NCBI GenBank assembly: GCA_949126835.1
Contig: OX421500.1
Location: 25,429,231 to 25,493,230, forward strand
Direction of reading: 5' to 3'
From: Anisus vortex
Lineage: Eukaryota; Mollusca; Gastropoda; Planorbidae
DNA length: 64,000 bases
Numbering within the stretch: position 1 is the stretch's first letter; every line of letters begins with the position of its first letter. The translations under genes were made by a program, and so were the position numbers. Below, piece by piece: positions 43,601 through 58,600 of this stretch. The notes under the pieces were generated by a model that saw nothing but the letters and a program-made list of their open reading frames with translations, was not told the origin of the DNA and did no database searches.

Positions 43601-46600
43601 TCTGTTGAACAATGTAAATTCACAATGTAAATGGTGAACCAGACACAATAGATAGTGGAGACAGACAAGATAGATAGTGGGGACATGCCTGATAGACAGT
43701 GAGGACAGACACGATAGATAGTGGGGACAATCATGATAGATAGTGGGGACAGATATGATATATAGTAGGGACAGACAAGATAGATAGAAAGGACATGCAT
43801 GATAGATAGTGGGGACAGAAATGATAGATAGTTAAGACATGCATGACAGATAGTGGGGACAGATATGATAGATAGGGAAGACAGATATGATAGATAGTGG
43901 AATCAGACACGATAGATAGTGAAGACAGACAAGATAGATAGTGAAGACAGACATGATAGATAGTGGGGACAGACAAGATAGATAGTGAGGACAGACATGA
44001 TAGATAGTGGATACCGACAAGATAGTTAGTGTGGACATGCCTGATAGATAGTGGGGACAGCCATGATAGATTGTGAGGACAAACATTATATATAGTGAGG
44101 ACAGACATGATAGATAGTGACGACAGACATGATAGATAGTGGAGACATGCATGATAGACAGTGGGGACAGACATAATAGATAGTGGGGACAGACATGATA
44201 GATAGTGAGGACAGACATTATAGATAGTGAGGACATACGTGATAGATAGTGAGGACAGACATGATAGATAGTGAGGACAGACATAATAGATAGTGGGGAA
44301 AGACATGATAGATAGTTGAGATGGACATGATAGATAGTGTGGACAGACATAATAGATAGTGGGAACAGACATGATAGCTAGTTGAGATGGACATGATATA
44401 TAGTGGGGACAGACATGATAGATAGTGGAGACAGGCTTGATAGATAGTGGGGACAGACATGATAGATAGTGGAGACAGACGTGATAGATAGTGAGGACAA
44501 ACATGATAGATAGTGAGGACAGACATGATAGATAGTGAGGACAGACATGATAGATAGTGAGGACAGACATGATAGATTGTGAAGACAGACGTGATAGATA
44601 GTGAAGACAGACGTGATAGATAGTGAAGACAGACGAGTTAGATAGTGAAGACAGACATGATAGATAGTGAGGACAGACATAATAGATAGTGAGGACAGAC
44701 ATGATAGATTGTAAAGACAGACGTGATAGATAGTGAAGACAGACGTGATAGATAGTGAAGACAGACGAGTTAGATAGTGAAGACAGACATGATAGATAGT
44801 GAGGACAGACGTGATAGATAGTGAAGACAGACGTGATAGATAGTGAAGACAAACGTGTTAGATAGTGGGGACAGACATGATAGATAGTGAGGACAGACAT
44901 GATAGATAGTGAGGACAGACATGATAGATAGTGAAGACAGACGTTTTAGATAGTGGGGACAGACATGATAGATAGTGAGGACAGACATGATAGATAGTGA
45001 GGACAGACATGATAGATAGTGAGGACAGACATGATAGATAGTGAAGACAGACGTGTTAGATAGTGGGGACAGACATAATAGATAGTGGATACCGACAAGA
45101 TAGTTAGTGTGGACATGCGTGATAGATAGTGGGGACAGCCATGATAGATTGTGAGGACAAACATTATATATAGCGAGGACGGACATGATAAATAGTGGGG
45201 ACAGACGTGATAAATAGCGGGGACAGACATGATAGATAGTGAGGACAGACATGATAGATAGTGGAGACAGACATGATAGATAGTGGGGACAGACATGATA
45301 GATAGTGGAGACAGACATGATAGATAGTGGAGACAGACATGATAGATAGTGGAGACAGACATGATAGATAGTGAGGACAGACATGATAGATTGTGGAGAC
45401 AGACATGATAGATAGTGGAGATAGACATGATAGATAGTGGAGACAGACATGATAGATAGTGGGGACAGACATGATAGATAGTGGGGACAGACATGATAGA
45501 TAGTGAGGACAGACATGATAGATAGTGAGGACAGACATGATAGATAGTGAGGACAGACATGATAGATAGGGAAGACAGACGTGTTAGATAGTGGGGACAG
45601 CCATGATAGATTGTGAGGACAAACATGATAGATAGTGGAGACAGACATGATAGATAGTGGGGACAGACATGATAGATAGTGGGGACAGACATGATAGATA
45701 GTGGAGACAGACATGATAGATAGTGGAGACAGACATGATAGATAGTGGGGACAGACATGTTAGATAGTGGGGACAGACATGATAGATAGTGGAGACAGAC
45801 ATGATAGATAGTGGGGACAGACATGATAGATAGTGGGGACAGACATGATAGATAGTGGGGACAGACATGATAGATAATGGGGACAGACATGATAGATAGT
45901 GGGGACAGACATGATAGATAGTGGGGACAGACACGTTAGATAGTGAGGACAGACATGATAGATAGTGGAGACAGACATGATAGATAGTGGAGACAGACAT
46001 GATAGATAGTGGGGACAGACATGATAGATAGTGGGGACAGACATGATAGATAGTGGGGACAGACATGATAGATAGTGGGGACAGAAATGATAAATAGTGG
46101 GGACAGACATGATAGATAGTGGGGACAGACACGGTAGATAGTGAGGACTGGCATGATAAATAGTGGGGACAGACATGATAGATAGTGGGGACAGACGTGA
46201 TAGATAGTGAGGAAAGACGTGATAGATAGTTAGGACAGGCATGATAGATAGTGGGGACAAATATGATAGATAGTGGGGACAGATATGATAGATAGTAAGG
46301 ACAGACATTATAAATAGTGGGGACAGACATGATAGATAGTGAGGTCAGGCATGATAGATAGTGGGGACAGACATGATAGATAGTGGAGACAGACAAGATA
46401 GTTAGTGTGGACTTGCGTGATAGATAGTGGGGACAGCCATGATAGATTGTGAGGACAAACATTATATATAGTGAGGACAGACATGATAGATAGTGGAGAC
46501 AGACGTGATGGATAGTGGGGACAGACATGATAGATAGTTGAGATTGACATGATAGATAGTGAGGACTGGAATGATAAATAATGGGGACATACGTGATAGA

Positions 46601-49600
46601 TAGTGAGGACAGACATAATAGATAGTGAGGACAGACATGATAGATAGTGGAGACATGCATGATAGACAGTGGGGACAGACATAATAGATAGTGGGGACAT
46701 ACGTGATAGATAGTGAGGACAGACATGATAGATAGTGACGAGAGACATGATAAATAGTGGAGACATGCATGATAGACAGTGGGGACAGACATAATAGATA
46801 GTGAGGACAGACATGATAGATAGTGACGACAGACATGATAGATAGTGGAGACATGCATGATAGACAGTGGGGACAGACATAATAGATAGTGGGGACAGAC
46901 ATGATAGATAGTGAGGACAGACATGTAAGATAGTGAGGACATACGTAATAGATAGTGAGGACAGACATGATAGATAGTGAGGACAGACATAATAGATAGT
47001 GGAGACATGCATGATAGACAGTGGGGACAGACATAATAGATAGTGGGGACAGACATGATAGATAGTGAGGACAGACATGATAGATAGTGAGGACAGACAT
47101 GATAGATAGTGACGACAGACATGATAGATAGTGGAGACATGCATGATAGACAGTGGGGACAGACATAATAGATAGTGGGGACAGACATGATAGATAGTGA
47201 GGACAGACATGATAGATAGTGAGGACAGACATAATAGATAGTGAGGACATACGTGATAGATAGTGAAGACAGACATGATAGATAGTGAGGACAGACATAA
47301 AAGATAGTGGAGACATGCATGATAGACAGTGGGGACAGATATGATAGATAGTGAGGACAGACATGATAGATAGTGGAGACAGGCTTGATAGATAGTGGGG
47401 ACAGACGTGTTAGATAGTGGGGACAGACATGATAGATAGTGAGGACAGACATGATAGATAGTAAAGACAGACATGATAGATAGTGAGGACAGACATGATA
47501 GATAGTGAGGACAGACATGATAGATAGTGAAGACAGACGTGTTAGATAGTGGGGACAGACATGATAGATAGTGAGGACAGACATGATAGATAGTGAGGAC
47601 AGACATGATAGATAGTGAGGACAGACATGATAGATAGTGAGGACAGACATGATAGATAGTGAGGACAGACATGATAGATAGTGGAGACAGACGTGATAAA
47701 TAGTGGGGACAGACATGATAGATAGTGGAGACAGACATGATAGATAGTGGGGACAGACATGATAGATAGTAAGGACAGACATGATAGATAGTGAGGACAG
47801 ACATGATAGATAGTGAGGACAGACATGATAGATAGTGAGGACATACGTGATAGATAGTGAGGACAGACATGATAGATAGTGAGGACAGACATAAAAGATA
47901 GTGGAGACATGCATGAAAGACAGTGGGGACAGATATGATAGATAGTGAGGACAGACATGATAGATAGTGGAGACAGGCTTGATAGATAGTGGGGACAGAC
48001 GTGTTAGATAGTGGGGACAGACATGATAGATAGTGAGGACAGACATGATAGATAGTGAAGACAGACATGATAGATAGTGAGGACAGACATGATAGATAGT
48101 GAGGACAGACATGATAGATAGTGAAGACAGACGTGTTAAATAGTGGGGACAGACATGATAGATAGTGAGGACAGACATGATAGATAGTGAGGACAGACAT
48201 GATAGATAGTGAGGACAGACATGATAGATAGTGAGGACAGACATGATAGATAGTGGGGACAGACATGATAGATAGTGAGGACAGACATGATAGATAGTGA
48301 AGACAGACGTGATAGATAGTGAAGACAGACGTGTTAGATAGTGAGGACAGACATGATAGATAGTGAAGACAGACGTGATAGATAGTGAAGACAGACGTGT
48401 TAGATAGTGAGGACAGACATGATAGATAGTGAGGACAGACATGATAGATAGTGAGGACAGACATGATAGATAGTGAAGACAGACGTTTTAGATAGTGGGG
48501 ACAGACATGATAGATAGTGAGGACAGACATGATAGATAGTGAAGACAGACATGATAGATAGTGAGGACAGACATGATAGATTGTGAAGACAGACGTTTTA
48601 GATAGTGGGGACAGACATGATAGATAGTGAGGACAGACATGATAGATAGTGAGGACAGACATGATAGATTGTGAGGACAGACATTATAGATAGTGAAGAC
48701 AGACGTTTTAGATAGTGGGGACAGACATGATAGATAGTGAGGACAGACATGATAGATAGTGAGGACAGACATGATAGATAGTGAGGACAGACATGATAGA
48801 TAGTGGAGACAGACATGATAGATAGTGGAGACAGACGTGATAGATAGTGGGGAGAGACATGATAGATAGTGAGGACAGACATAATAGATAGTGAGGACAG
48901 ACATGATAGATAGTGAGGACAGACATGATAGATAGTGAGGACAGACATGATAGATAGTGAGGACAGACATGATAGATAGTGAGGACAGACATGATAGATA
49001 GTGGAGACAGACATGATAGATAGTGGAGACAGACATGATAGATAGTGGAGACAGACATGATAGGTAGTGGAGACAGACATGATAGATAGTGGAGACAGAC
49101 ATGATAGATAGTGGAGACAGACATGATAGATAGTGGAGACAGACATGAAATATAGTGGAGACCGACATGATAGATAGTGGAGACAGTCATGATAGATAGT
49201 GGAGACAGACAAGATAGATAGTGGAGACAGACATGAAAGATAGTGGAGACCGACATGATAGATAGTGGAGACAGACATGATAGATAGTGGAGACAAACAT
49301 GATAGATAGTGGAGACAGACATGAAAGATAGTGGAGACCGACATGATAGATAGTAGAGACAGACATGATAGATAGTGGAGATAGACAAGATAGATAGTGG
49401 AGACAGACATGATAGATAGTGGGGACAGATATGATAGATAGTAAGGACAGACATTATAAATAGTGGGGACAGACATGATAGATAGTGAGGTCAGGCATGA
49501 TAGATAGTGGGGACAGACATGATAGATAGTGGAGACAGACAAGATAGTTAGTGTGGACTTGCGTGATATATAGTGGGGACAGCCATGATAGATTGTGAGG

Positions 49601-52600
49601 ACAAACATTATATATAGTGAGGACAGACATGATAGATAGTGGAGACAGACGTGATAGATAGTGGGGACAGACATGATAGATAGTTGAGATTGACATGATA
49701 GATAGTGAGGACTGGAATGATATATAATGGGGACATACGTGATAGATAGTGAGGACAGACATGATAGATAGTGAGGACAGACATGATAGATAGTGGAGAC
49801 ATGCATGATAGACAGTGGGGACAGACATAATAGATAGTGGGGACATACGTGATAGATAGTGAGGACAGACATGATAGATAGTGACGACAGACATGATAAA
49901 TAGTGGAGACATGCATGATAGACAGTGGGGACAGACATAATAGATAGTGGGGACAGACATGATAGATAGTGAGGACAGACATGATAGATAGTGAGGACAG
50001 ACATGATAGATAGTGACGACAGACATGATAGATAGTGGAGACATGCATGATAGACAGTGGGGACAGACATAATAGATAGTGGGGACAGACGTGTAAGATA
50101 GTGAGGACATACGTAATAGATAGTGAGGACAGACATGATAGATAGTGAGGACAGACATAATAGATAGTGGAGACATGCATGATAGACAGTGGGGACAGAC
50201 ATAATAGATAGTGAGGACAGACATGTAAGATAGTGAGGACATACGTAATAGATAGTGAGGACAGACATGATAGATAGTGAGGACAGACATAATAGATAGT
50301 GGAGACATGCATGATAGACAGTGGGGACAGACATAATAGATAGTGGGGACAGACATGATAGATAGTGAGGACAGACATGATAGATAGTGAGGACAGACAT
50401 GATAGATAGTGACGATAGACATGATAGATAGTGGAGACATGCATGATAGACAGTGGGGACAGACATAATAGATAGTGGGGACAGACATGATAGATAGTGA
50501 AGACAGACATGATAGATAGTGAGGACAGACATGATAGATAGTGAGGACAGACATGATAGATAGTGAAGACAGACGTGTTAGATAGTGGGGACAGACATGA
50601 TAGATAGTGAGGACAGACATGATAGATAGTGAGGACAGACATGATAGATAGTGAGGACAGAAATGATAGATAGTGAGGACAGACAATATAGATAGTGGGG
50701 ACAGACATGACAGATAGTGAGGACAGACATGATAGATAGTGGGGACAGACATGATAGATAGTGAGGACAGACATGATAGATAGTGAGGACAGTTATGATA
50801 GATAGTGAGGACAGACATGATAGATAGTGAGGACAGACATGATAGATAGTGAGGACAGACATGATAGATAGTGGGGACAGACATGATAGATAGTTGAGAT
50901 TGACATGATAGATAGTGAGGACTGGAATGATATATAATGGGGACATACGTGATAGATAGTGAGGACAGACATGATAGATAGTGAGGACAGACATGATAGA
51001 TAGTGGAGACATGCATGATAGACAGTGGGGACAGACATAATAGATAGTGGGGACATACGTGATAGATAGTGAGGACAGACATGATAGATAGTGACGACAG
51101 ACATGATAAATAGTGGAGACATGCATGATAGACAGTGGGGACAGACATAATAGATAGTGGGGACAGACATGATAGATAGTGAGGACAGACATGATAGATA
51201 GTGAGGACAGACATGATAGATAGTGACGACAGACATGATAGATAGTGGAGACATGCATGATAGACAGTGGGGACAGACATAATAGATAGTGGGGACAGAC
51301 GTGTAAGATAGTGAGGACATACGTAATAGATAGTGAGGACAGACATGATAGATAGTGAGGACAGACATAATAGATAGTGGAGACATGCATGATAGACAGT
51401 GGGGACAGACATAATAGATAGTGAGGACAGACATGTAAGATAGTGAGGACATACGTAATAGATAGTGAGGACAGACATGATAGATAGTGAGGACAGACAT
51501 AATAGATAGTGGAGACATGCATGATAGACAGTGGGGACAGACATAATAGATAGTGGGGACAGACATGATAGATAGTGAGGACAGACATGATAGATAGTGA
51601 GGACAGACATGATAGATAGTGACGACAGACATGATAGATAGTGGAGACATGCATGATAGACAGTGGGGACAGACATAATAGATAGTGGGGACAGACATGA
51701 TAGATAGTGAAGACAGACATGATAGATAGTGAGGACAGACATGATAGATAGTGAGGACAGACATGATAGATAGTGAAGACAGACGTGTTAGATAGTGGGG
51801 ACAGACATGATAGATAGTGAGGACAGACATGATAGATAGTGAGGACAGACATGATAGATAGTGAGGACAGAAATGATAGATAGTGAGGACAGACAATATA
51901 GATAGTGGGGACAGACATGATAGATAGTGAGGACAGACATGATAGATAGTGGGGACAGACATGATAGATAGTGAGGACAGACATGATAGATAGTGAGGAC
52001 AGTTATGATAGATAGTGAGGACAGACATGATAGATAGTGAGGACAGACATGATAGATAGTGAGGACAGACATGATAGATAGTGGGGACAGACATGATAGA
52101 TAGTGAGGACAGACATGATAGATAGTGAGGACAGACATGATAGATAGTGAGGACAGACATGATAGATAGTGAGGACAGACATGATAGATAGTGAGGACAG
52201 ACATGATAGATAGTGAGGACAGACATGATAGATAGTTAGGACAGACATGATAGATAGTGAGGACAGACATGATAGATAGGGATGACAGACATGATAGATA
52301 ATGGGGACAGACATGATAGATAGTGGGGACAGACATGTTAGATAGTGGAGACAGACATGATAGATAGTGAGGACAGACATGATAGATAGTGGGGACAGAC
52401 ATGATAGATAGTGGGGACAGACATGATAGATAGTGGAGACAGACATGATAGATAGAGGAGACAGACATGATAGATAGTGGGGACAGACATGATAGATAGT
52501 GAGGACAGACATGATAGATAGTGAGGACAGACATGATAGATAGTGGGGACAGACATGATAGATAGTGAGGACAGACATGATAGATAGTGAGGACAGACAT

Positions 52601-55600
52601 GATAGATAGTGAGGACAGACATGATAGATAGTGGGGACAGACATGATAGATAGTGAGGACAGACATGATAGATAGTGGGGACAGACATGATAGATAGTGG
52701 GGACAGACATGATAGATAGTGGGGACAGACATGATAGATAGTGGAGACAGACATGATAGATAGTGAGGACAGACATGATAGATAGTGGGGACAGACATGA
52801 TAGATAGTGAGGACAGACATGATAGATAGTGGAGACAGACATGATAGATAGTGAGGACAGACATGATAGATATGGAGACAGACATGATAGATAGTGAGGA
52901 CAGACATGATAGATAGTGAAGACAGACGTGATAGATAGTGAAGACAGACGTGTTAGATAGTGAGGACAGACATGATAGATAGTGAAGACAGACGTGATAG
53001 ATAGTGAAGACAGACGTGTTAGATAGTGAGGACAGACATGATAGATAGTGAGGACAGACATGATAGATAGTGAGGACAGACATGATAGATAGTGAAGACA
53101 GACGTTTTAGATAGTGGGGACAGACATGATAGATAGTGAGGACAGACATGATAGATAGTGAAGACAGACATGATAGATAGTGAGGACAGACATGATAGAT
53201 AGTGAAGACAGACGTTTTAGATAGTGGGGACAGACATGATAGATAGTGAGGACAGACATGATAGATAGTGAGGACAGACATGATAGATTGTGAGGACAGA
53301 CATGATAGATAGTGAGGACAGACATGATAGATAGTGAGGACAGACATGATAGATAGTGGAGACAGACATGATAGATAGTGGAGACAGACGTGATAGATAG
53401 TGGGGAGAGACATGATAGATAGTGAGGACAGACATAATAGATAGTGAGGACAGACATGATAGATAGTGAGGACAGACATGATAGATAGTGAGGACAGACA
53501 TGATAGATAGTGAGGACAGACATGATAGATAGTGAGGACAGACATGATAGATAGTGGGGACAGACATGATAGATAGTGAGGACAGACATGATAGATAGTG
53601 AGGACAGACATGATAGATAGTGAGGACAGACATGATAGATAGTGGGGACAGACATGATAGATAGTGAGGACAGACATGATAGATAGTGGGGACAGACATG
53701 ATAGATAGTGGGGACAGACATGATAGATAGTGGGGACAGACATGATAGATAGTGGAGACAGACATGATAGATAGTGAGGACAGACATGATAGATAGTGGG
53801 GACAGACATGATAGATAATGAGGACAGACATGATAGATAGTGGAGACAGACATGATAGATAGTGAGGACAGACATGATAGATAGTGGAGACAGACATGAT
53901 AGATAGTGAGGACAGACATGATAGATAGTGAAGACAGACGTGATAGATAGTGAAGACAGACGTGTTAGATAGTGAGGACAGACATGATAGATAGTGAAGA
54001 CAGACGTGATAGATAGTGAAGACAGACGTGTTAGATAGTGAGGACAGACATGATAGATAGTGAGGACAGACATGATAGATAGTGAGGACAGACATGATAG
54101 ATAGTGAAGACAGACGTTTTAGATAGTGGGGACAGACATGATAGATAGTGAGGACAGACATGATAGATAGTGAAGACAGACATGATAGATAGTGAGGACA
54201 GACATGATAGATAGTGAAGACAGACGTTTTAGATAGTGGGGACAGACATGATAGATAGTGAGGACAGACATGATAGATAGTGAGGACAGGCATGATAGAT
54301 TGTGAGGACAGACATTATAGATAGTGAAGACAGACGTTTTAGATAGTGGGGACAGACATGATAGATAGTGAGGACAGACATGATAGATAGTGAGGACAGA
54401 CATGATAGATAGTGAGGACAGACATGATAGATAGTGGAGACAGACATGATAGATAGTGGAGACAGACGTGATAGATAGTGGGGACAGACATGATAGATAG
54501 TGAGGACAGACATAATAGATAGTGAGGACAGACATGATAGATAGTGAGGACAGACATGATAGATAGTGAGGACAGACATGATAGATAGTGAGGACAGACA
54601 TGATAGATAGTGAGGACAGACATGATAGATAGTGGAGACAGACATGATAGATAGTGGAGACAGACATGATAGATAGTGGAGACAGACATGATAGGTAGTG
54701 GAGACAGACATGATAGATAGTGGAGACAGACATGATAGATAGTGGAGACAGACATGATAGATAGTGGAGACAGACATGAAAGATAGTGGAGACCGACATG
54801 ATAGATAGTGGAGACAGACATGATAGATAGTGGAGACAGACAAGATAGACAGTGGAGACAGACATGAAAGATAGTGGAGACCGACATGATAGATAGTGGA
54901 GACAGACATGATAGATAGTGGAGACAAACATGATAGATAGTGGAGACAGACATGAAAGATAGTGGAGACCGACATGATAGATAGTAGAGACAGACATGAT
55001 AGATAGTGGAGACAGACAAGATAGATAGTGGAGACAGACATGATAGATGGTGGGGACAGATATGATAGATAGTAAAGACAGACATTATAAATAGTGGGGA
55101 CAGACATGATAGATAGTGAGGTCAGGCATGATAGATAGTGGGGACAGACATGAAAGATAGTGGAGACAGACAAGATAGTTAGTGTGGACTTGCGTGATAG
55201 ATAGTGGGGACAGCCATGATAGATTGTGAGGACAAACATTATATATAGTGAGGACAGACATGATAGATAGTGGAGACAGACGTGATAGATAGTGGGGACA
55301 GACATGATAGATAGTTGAGATTGACATGATAGATAGTGAGGACTGGAATAATAAATAATGGGGACATACGTGATAGATAGTGAGGACAGACATGATAGAT
55401 AGTGAGGACAGACATGATAGATAGTGGAGACATGCATGATAGACAGTGGGGACAGACATAATAGATAGTGGGGACATACGTGATAGATAGTGAGGACAGA
55501 CATGATAGATAGTGACGACAGACATGATAAATAGTGGAGACATGCATGATAGACAGTGGGGACAGACATAATAGATAGTGGGGACAGACATGATAGATAG

Positions 55601-58600
55601 TGAGGACAGACATGATAGATAGTGAGGACAGACATGATAGATAGTGACGACAGACATGATAGATAGTGGAGACATGCATGATAGACAGTGGGGACAGACA
55701 TAATAGATAGTGGGGACAGACATGATAGATAGTGAGGACAGACATGTAAGATAGTGAGGACATACGTAATAGATAGTGAGGACAGACATGATAGATAGTG
55801 AGGACAGACATAATAGATAGTAGAGACATGCATGATAGACAGTGGGGACAGACATAATAGATAGTGGGGACAGACATGATAGATAGTGAGGACAGACATG
55901 ATAGATAGTGAGGACAGACATGATAGATAGTGACGACAGACATGATAGATAGTGGAGACATGCATGATAGACAGTGGGGACAGACATAATATATAGTGGG
56001 GACAGACATGATAGATAGTGAGGACAGACATGATAGATAGTGAGGACAGACATGATAGATAGTGAGGACATACGTGATAGATAGTGAAGACAGACATGAT
56101 AGATAGTGAGGACAGACATAAAAGATAGTGGAGACATGCATGATAGACAGTGGGGACAGATATGATAGATAGTGAGGACAGACATGATAGATAGTGGAGA
56201 CAGGCTTGATAGATAGTGGGGACAGACGTGTTAGATAGTGGGGACAGACATGATAGATAGTGAGGACAGACATGATAGATAGTGAAGACAGACATGATAG
56301 ATAGTGAGGACAGACATGATAGATAGTGAGGACAGACATGATAGATAGTGAAGACAGACGTGTTAGATAGTGGGGACAGACATGATAGATAGTGAGGACA
56401 GACATGATAGATAGTGAGGACAGACATGATAGATAGTGAGGACAGACATGATAGATAGTGAGGACAGACATGATAGATAGTGAGGACAGACATGATAGAT
56501 AGTGGAGACAGACGTGATAAATAGTGGGGACAGACATGATAGATAGTGGAGACAGACATGATAGATAGTGGGGACAGACATGATAGATAGTAAGGACAGA
56601 CATGATAGATAGTGAGGACAGACATGATAGATAGTGAGGACAGACATGATAGATAGTGAGGACATACGTGATAGATAGTGAGGACAGACATGATAGATAG
56701 TGAGGACAGACATAAAAGATAGTGGAGACATGCATGAAAGACAGTGGGGACAGATATGATAGATAGTGAGGACAGACATGATAGATAGTGGAGACAGGCT
56801 TGATAGATAGTGGGGACAGACGTGTTAGATAGTGGGGACAGACATGATAGATAGTGAGGACAGACAAGATAGATAGTGAAGACAGACATGATAGATAGTG
56901 AGGACAGACATGATAGATAGTGAGGACAGACATGATAGATAGTGATGACAGACATGATAGATAGTGGGGACAGACATGATAGATAGTGAGGACAGACATG
57001 ATAGATAGTGAGGACAGACATGATAGATAGTGAGGACAGACATGATAGATAGTGAGGACAGACATGATAGATAGTGGGGACAGACATGATAGATAGTGAG
57101 GACAGACATGATAGATAGTGGGGACAGACATGATAGATAGTGAGGACAGACATGATAGATAGTGAGGACAGACATGATAGATAGTGAGGACAGACATGAT
57201 AGATAGTGAGGACAGACATGATAGTAAGTGAGGACAGACATGATAGATAGTGGGGACAGACATGATAGATAGTGAGGACAGACATGATAGATAGTGAGGA
57301 CAGACATGATAGATAGTGAGGACAGACATGATAGATAGTGAGGACAGACATGATAGATAGTGAGGACAGACATGATAGATAGTGAGGACAGACATGATAG
57401 ATAGTGAGGACAGACATGATAGATAGTGAGGACAGACATGATAGATAGTTAGGACAGACATGATAGATAGTGAGGACAGACATGATAGATAGTGGGGACA
57501 GACATGATAGATAATGGGGACAGGCATGATAGATAGTGGGGACAGACATGATAGATAGTGGAGACAGACATGATAGATAGTGAGGACAGACATGATAGAT
57601 AGTGGGGACAGACATGATAGATAGTGGGGACAGACATGATAGATAGTGGAGACAGACATGATAGATAGAGGAGACAGACATGTTAGATAGTGGGGACAGA
57701 CATGATAGATAGTGAGGACAGACATGATAGATAGTGAGGACAGACATGATAGATAGTGGGGACAGACATGATAGATAGTGAGGACAGACATGATAGATAG
57801 TGAGGACAGACATGATAGATAGTGAGGACAGACATGATAGATAGTGGGGACAGACATGATAGATAGTGAGAACAGACATGATAGATAGTGGGGACAGACA
57901 TGATAGATAGTGGGGACAGACATGATAGATAGTGGGGACAGACATGATAGATAGTGGAGACAGACATGATAGATAGTGAGGACAGACATGATAGATAGTG
58001 GGGAAAGACATGATAGATAGTGGGGACAGACATGATAGATAGTGGAGACAGACATGATAGATAGTGAGGACAGACATGATAGATAGTGGAGACAGACATG
58101 ATAGATAGTGAGGACAGACATGATAGATAGTGAAGACAGACGTGATAGATAGTGAAGACAGACGTGTTAGATAGTGAGGACAGACATGATAGATAGTGAA
58201 GACAGACGTGATAGATAGTGAAGACAGACGTGTTAGATAGTGAGGACAGACATGATAGATAGTGAGGACAGACATGATAGATAGTGAGGACAGACAAGAT
58301 AGATAGTGAAGACAGACGTTTTAGATAGTGGGGACAGACATGATAGATAGTGAGGACAGACATGATAGATAGTGAAGACAGACATGATAGATAGTGAGGA
58401 CAGACATGATAGATAGTGAAGACAGACGTTTTAGATAGTGGGGACAGACATGATAGATAGTGAGGACAGACATGATAGATAGTGAGGACAGACATGATAG
58501 ATTGTGAGGACAGACATGATAGATAGTGAGGACAGACATGATAGATAGTGAGGACAGACATGATAGATAGTGGAGACAGACATGATAGATAGTGGAGACA

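Noticed and set aside
54229..58275. A 1348-codon minus-strand frame and many similar ones (43731-60114)
   Set aside because: The 22-bp unit lacks stops in all three minus frames, and the frame simply repeats MSVLTIYHVCPHYLSCLS-like peptide. It lies inside an intron and has no domain or splice support.
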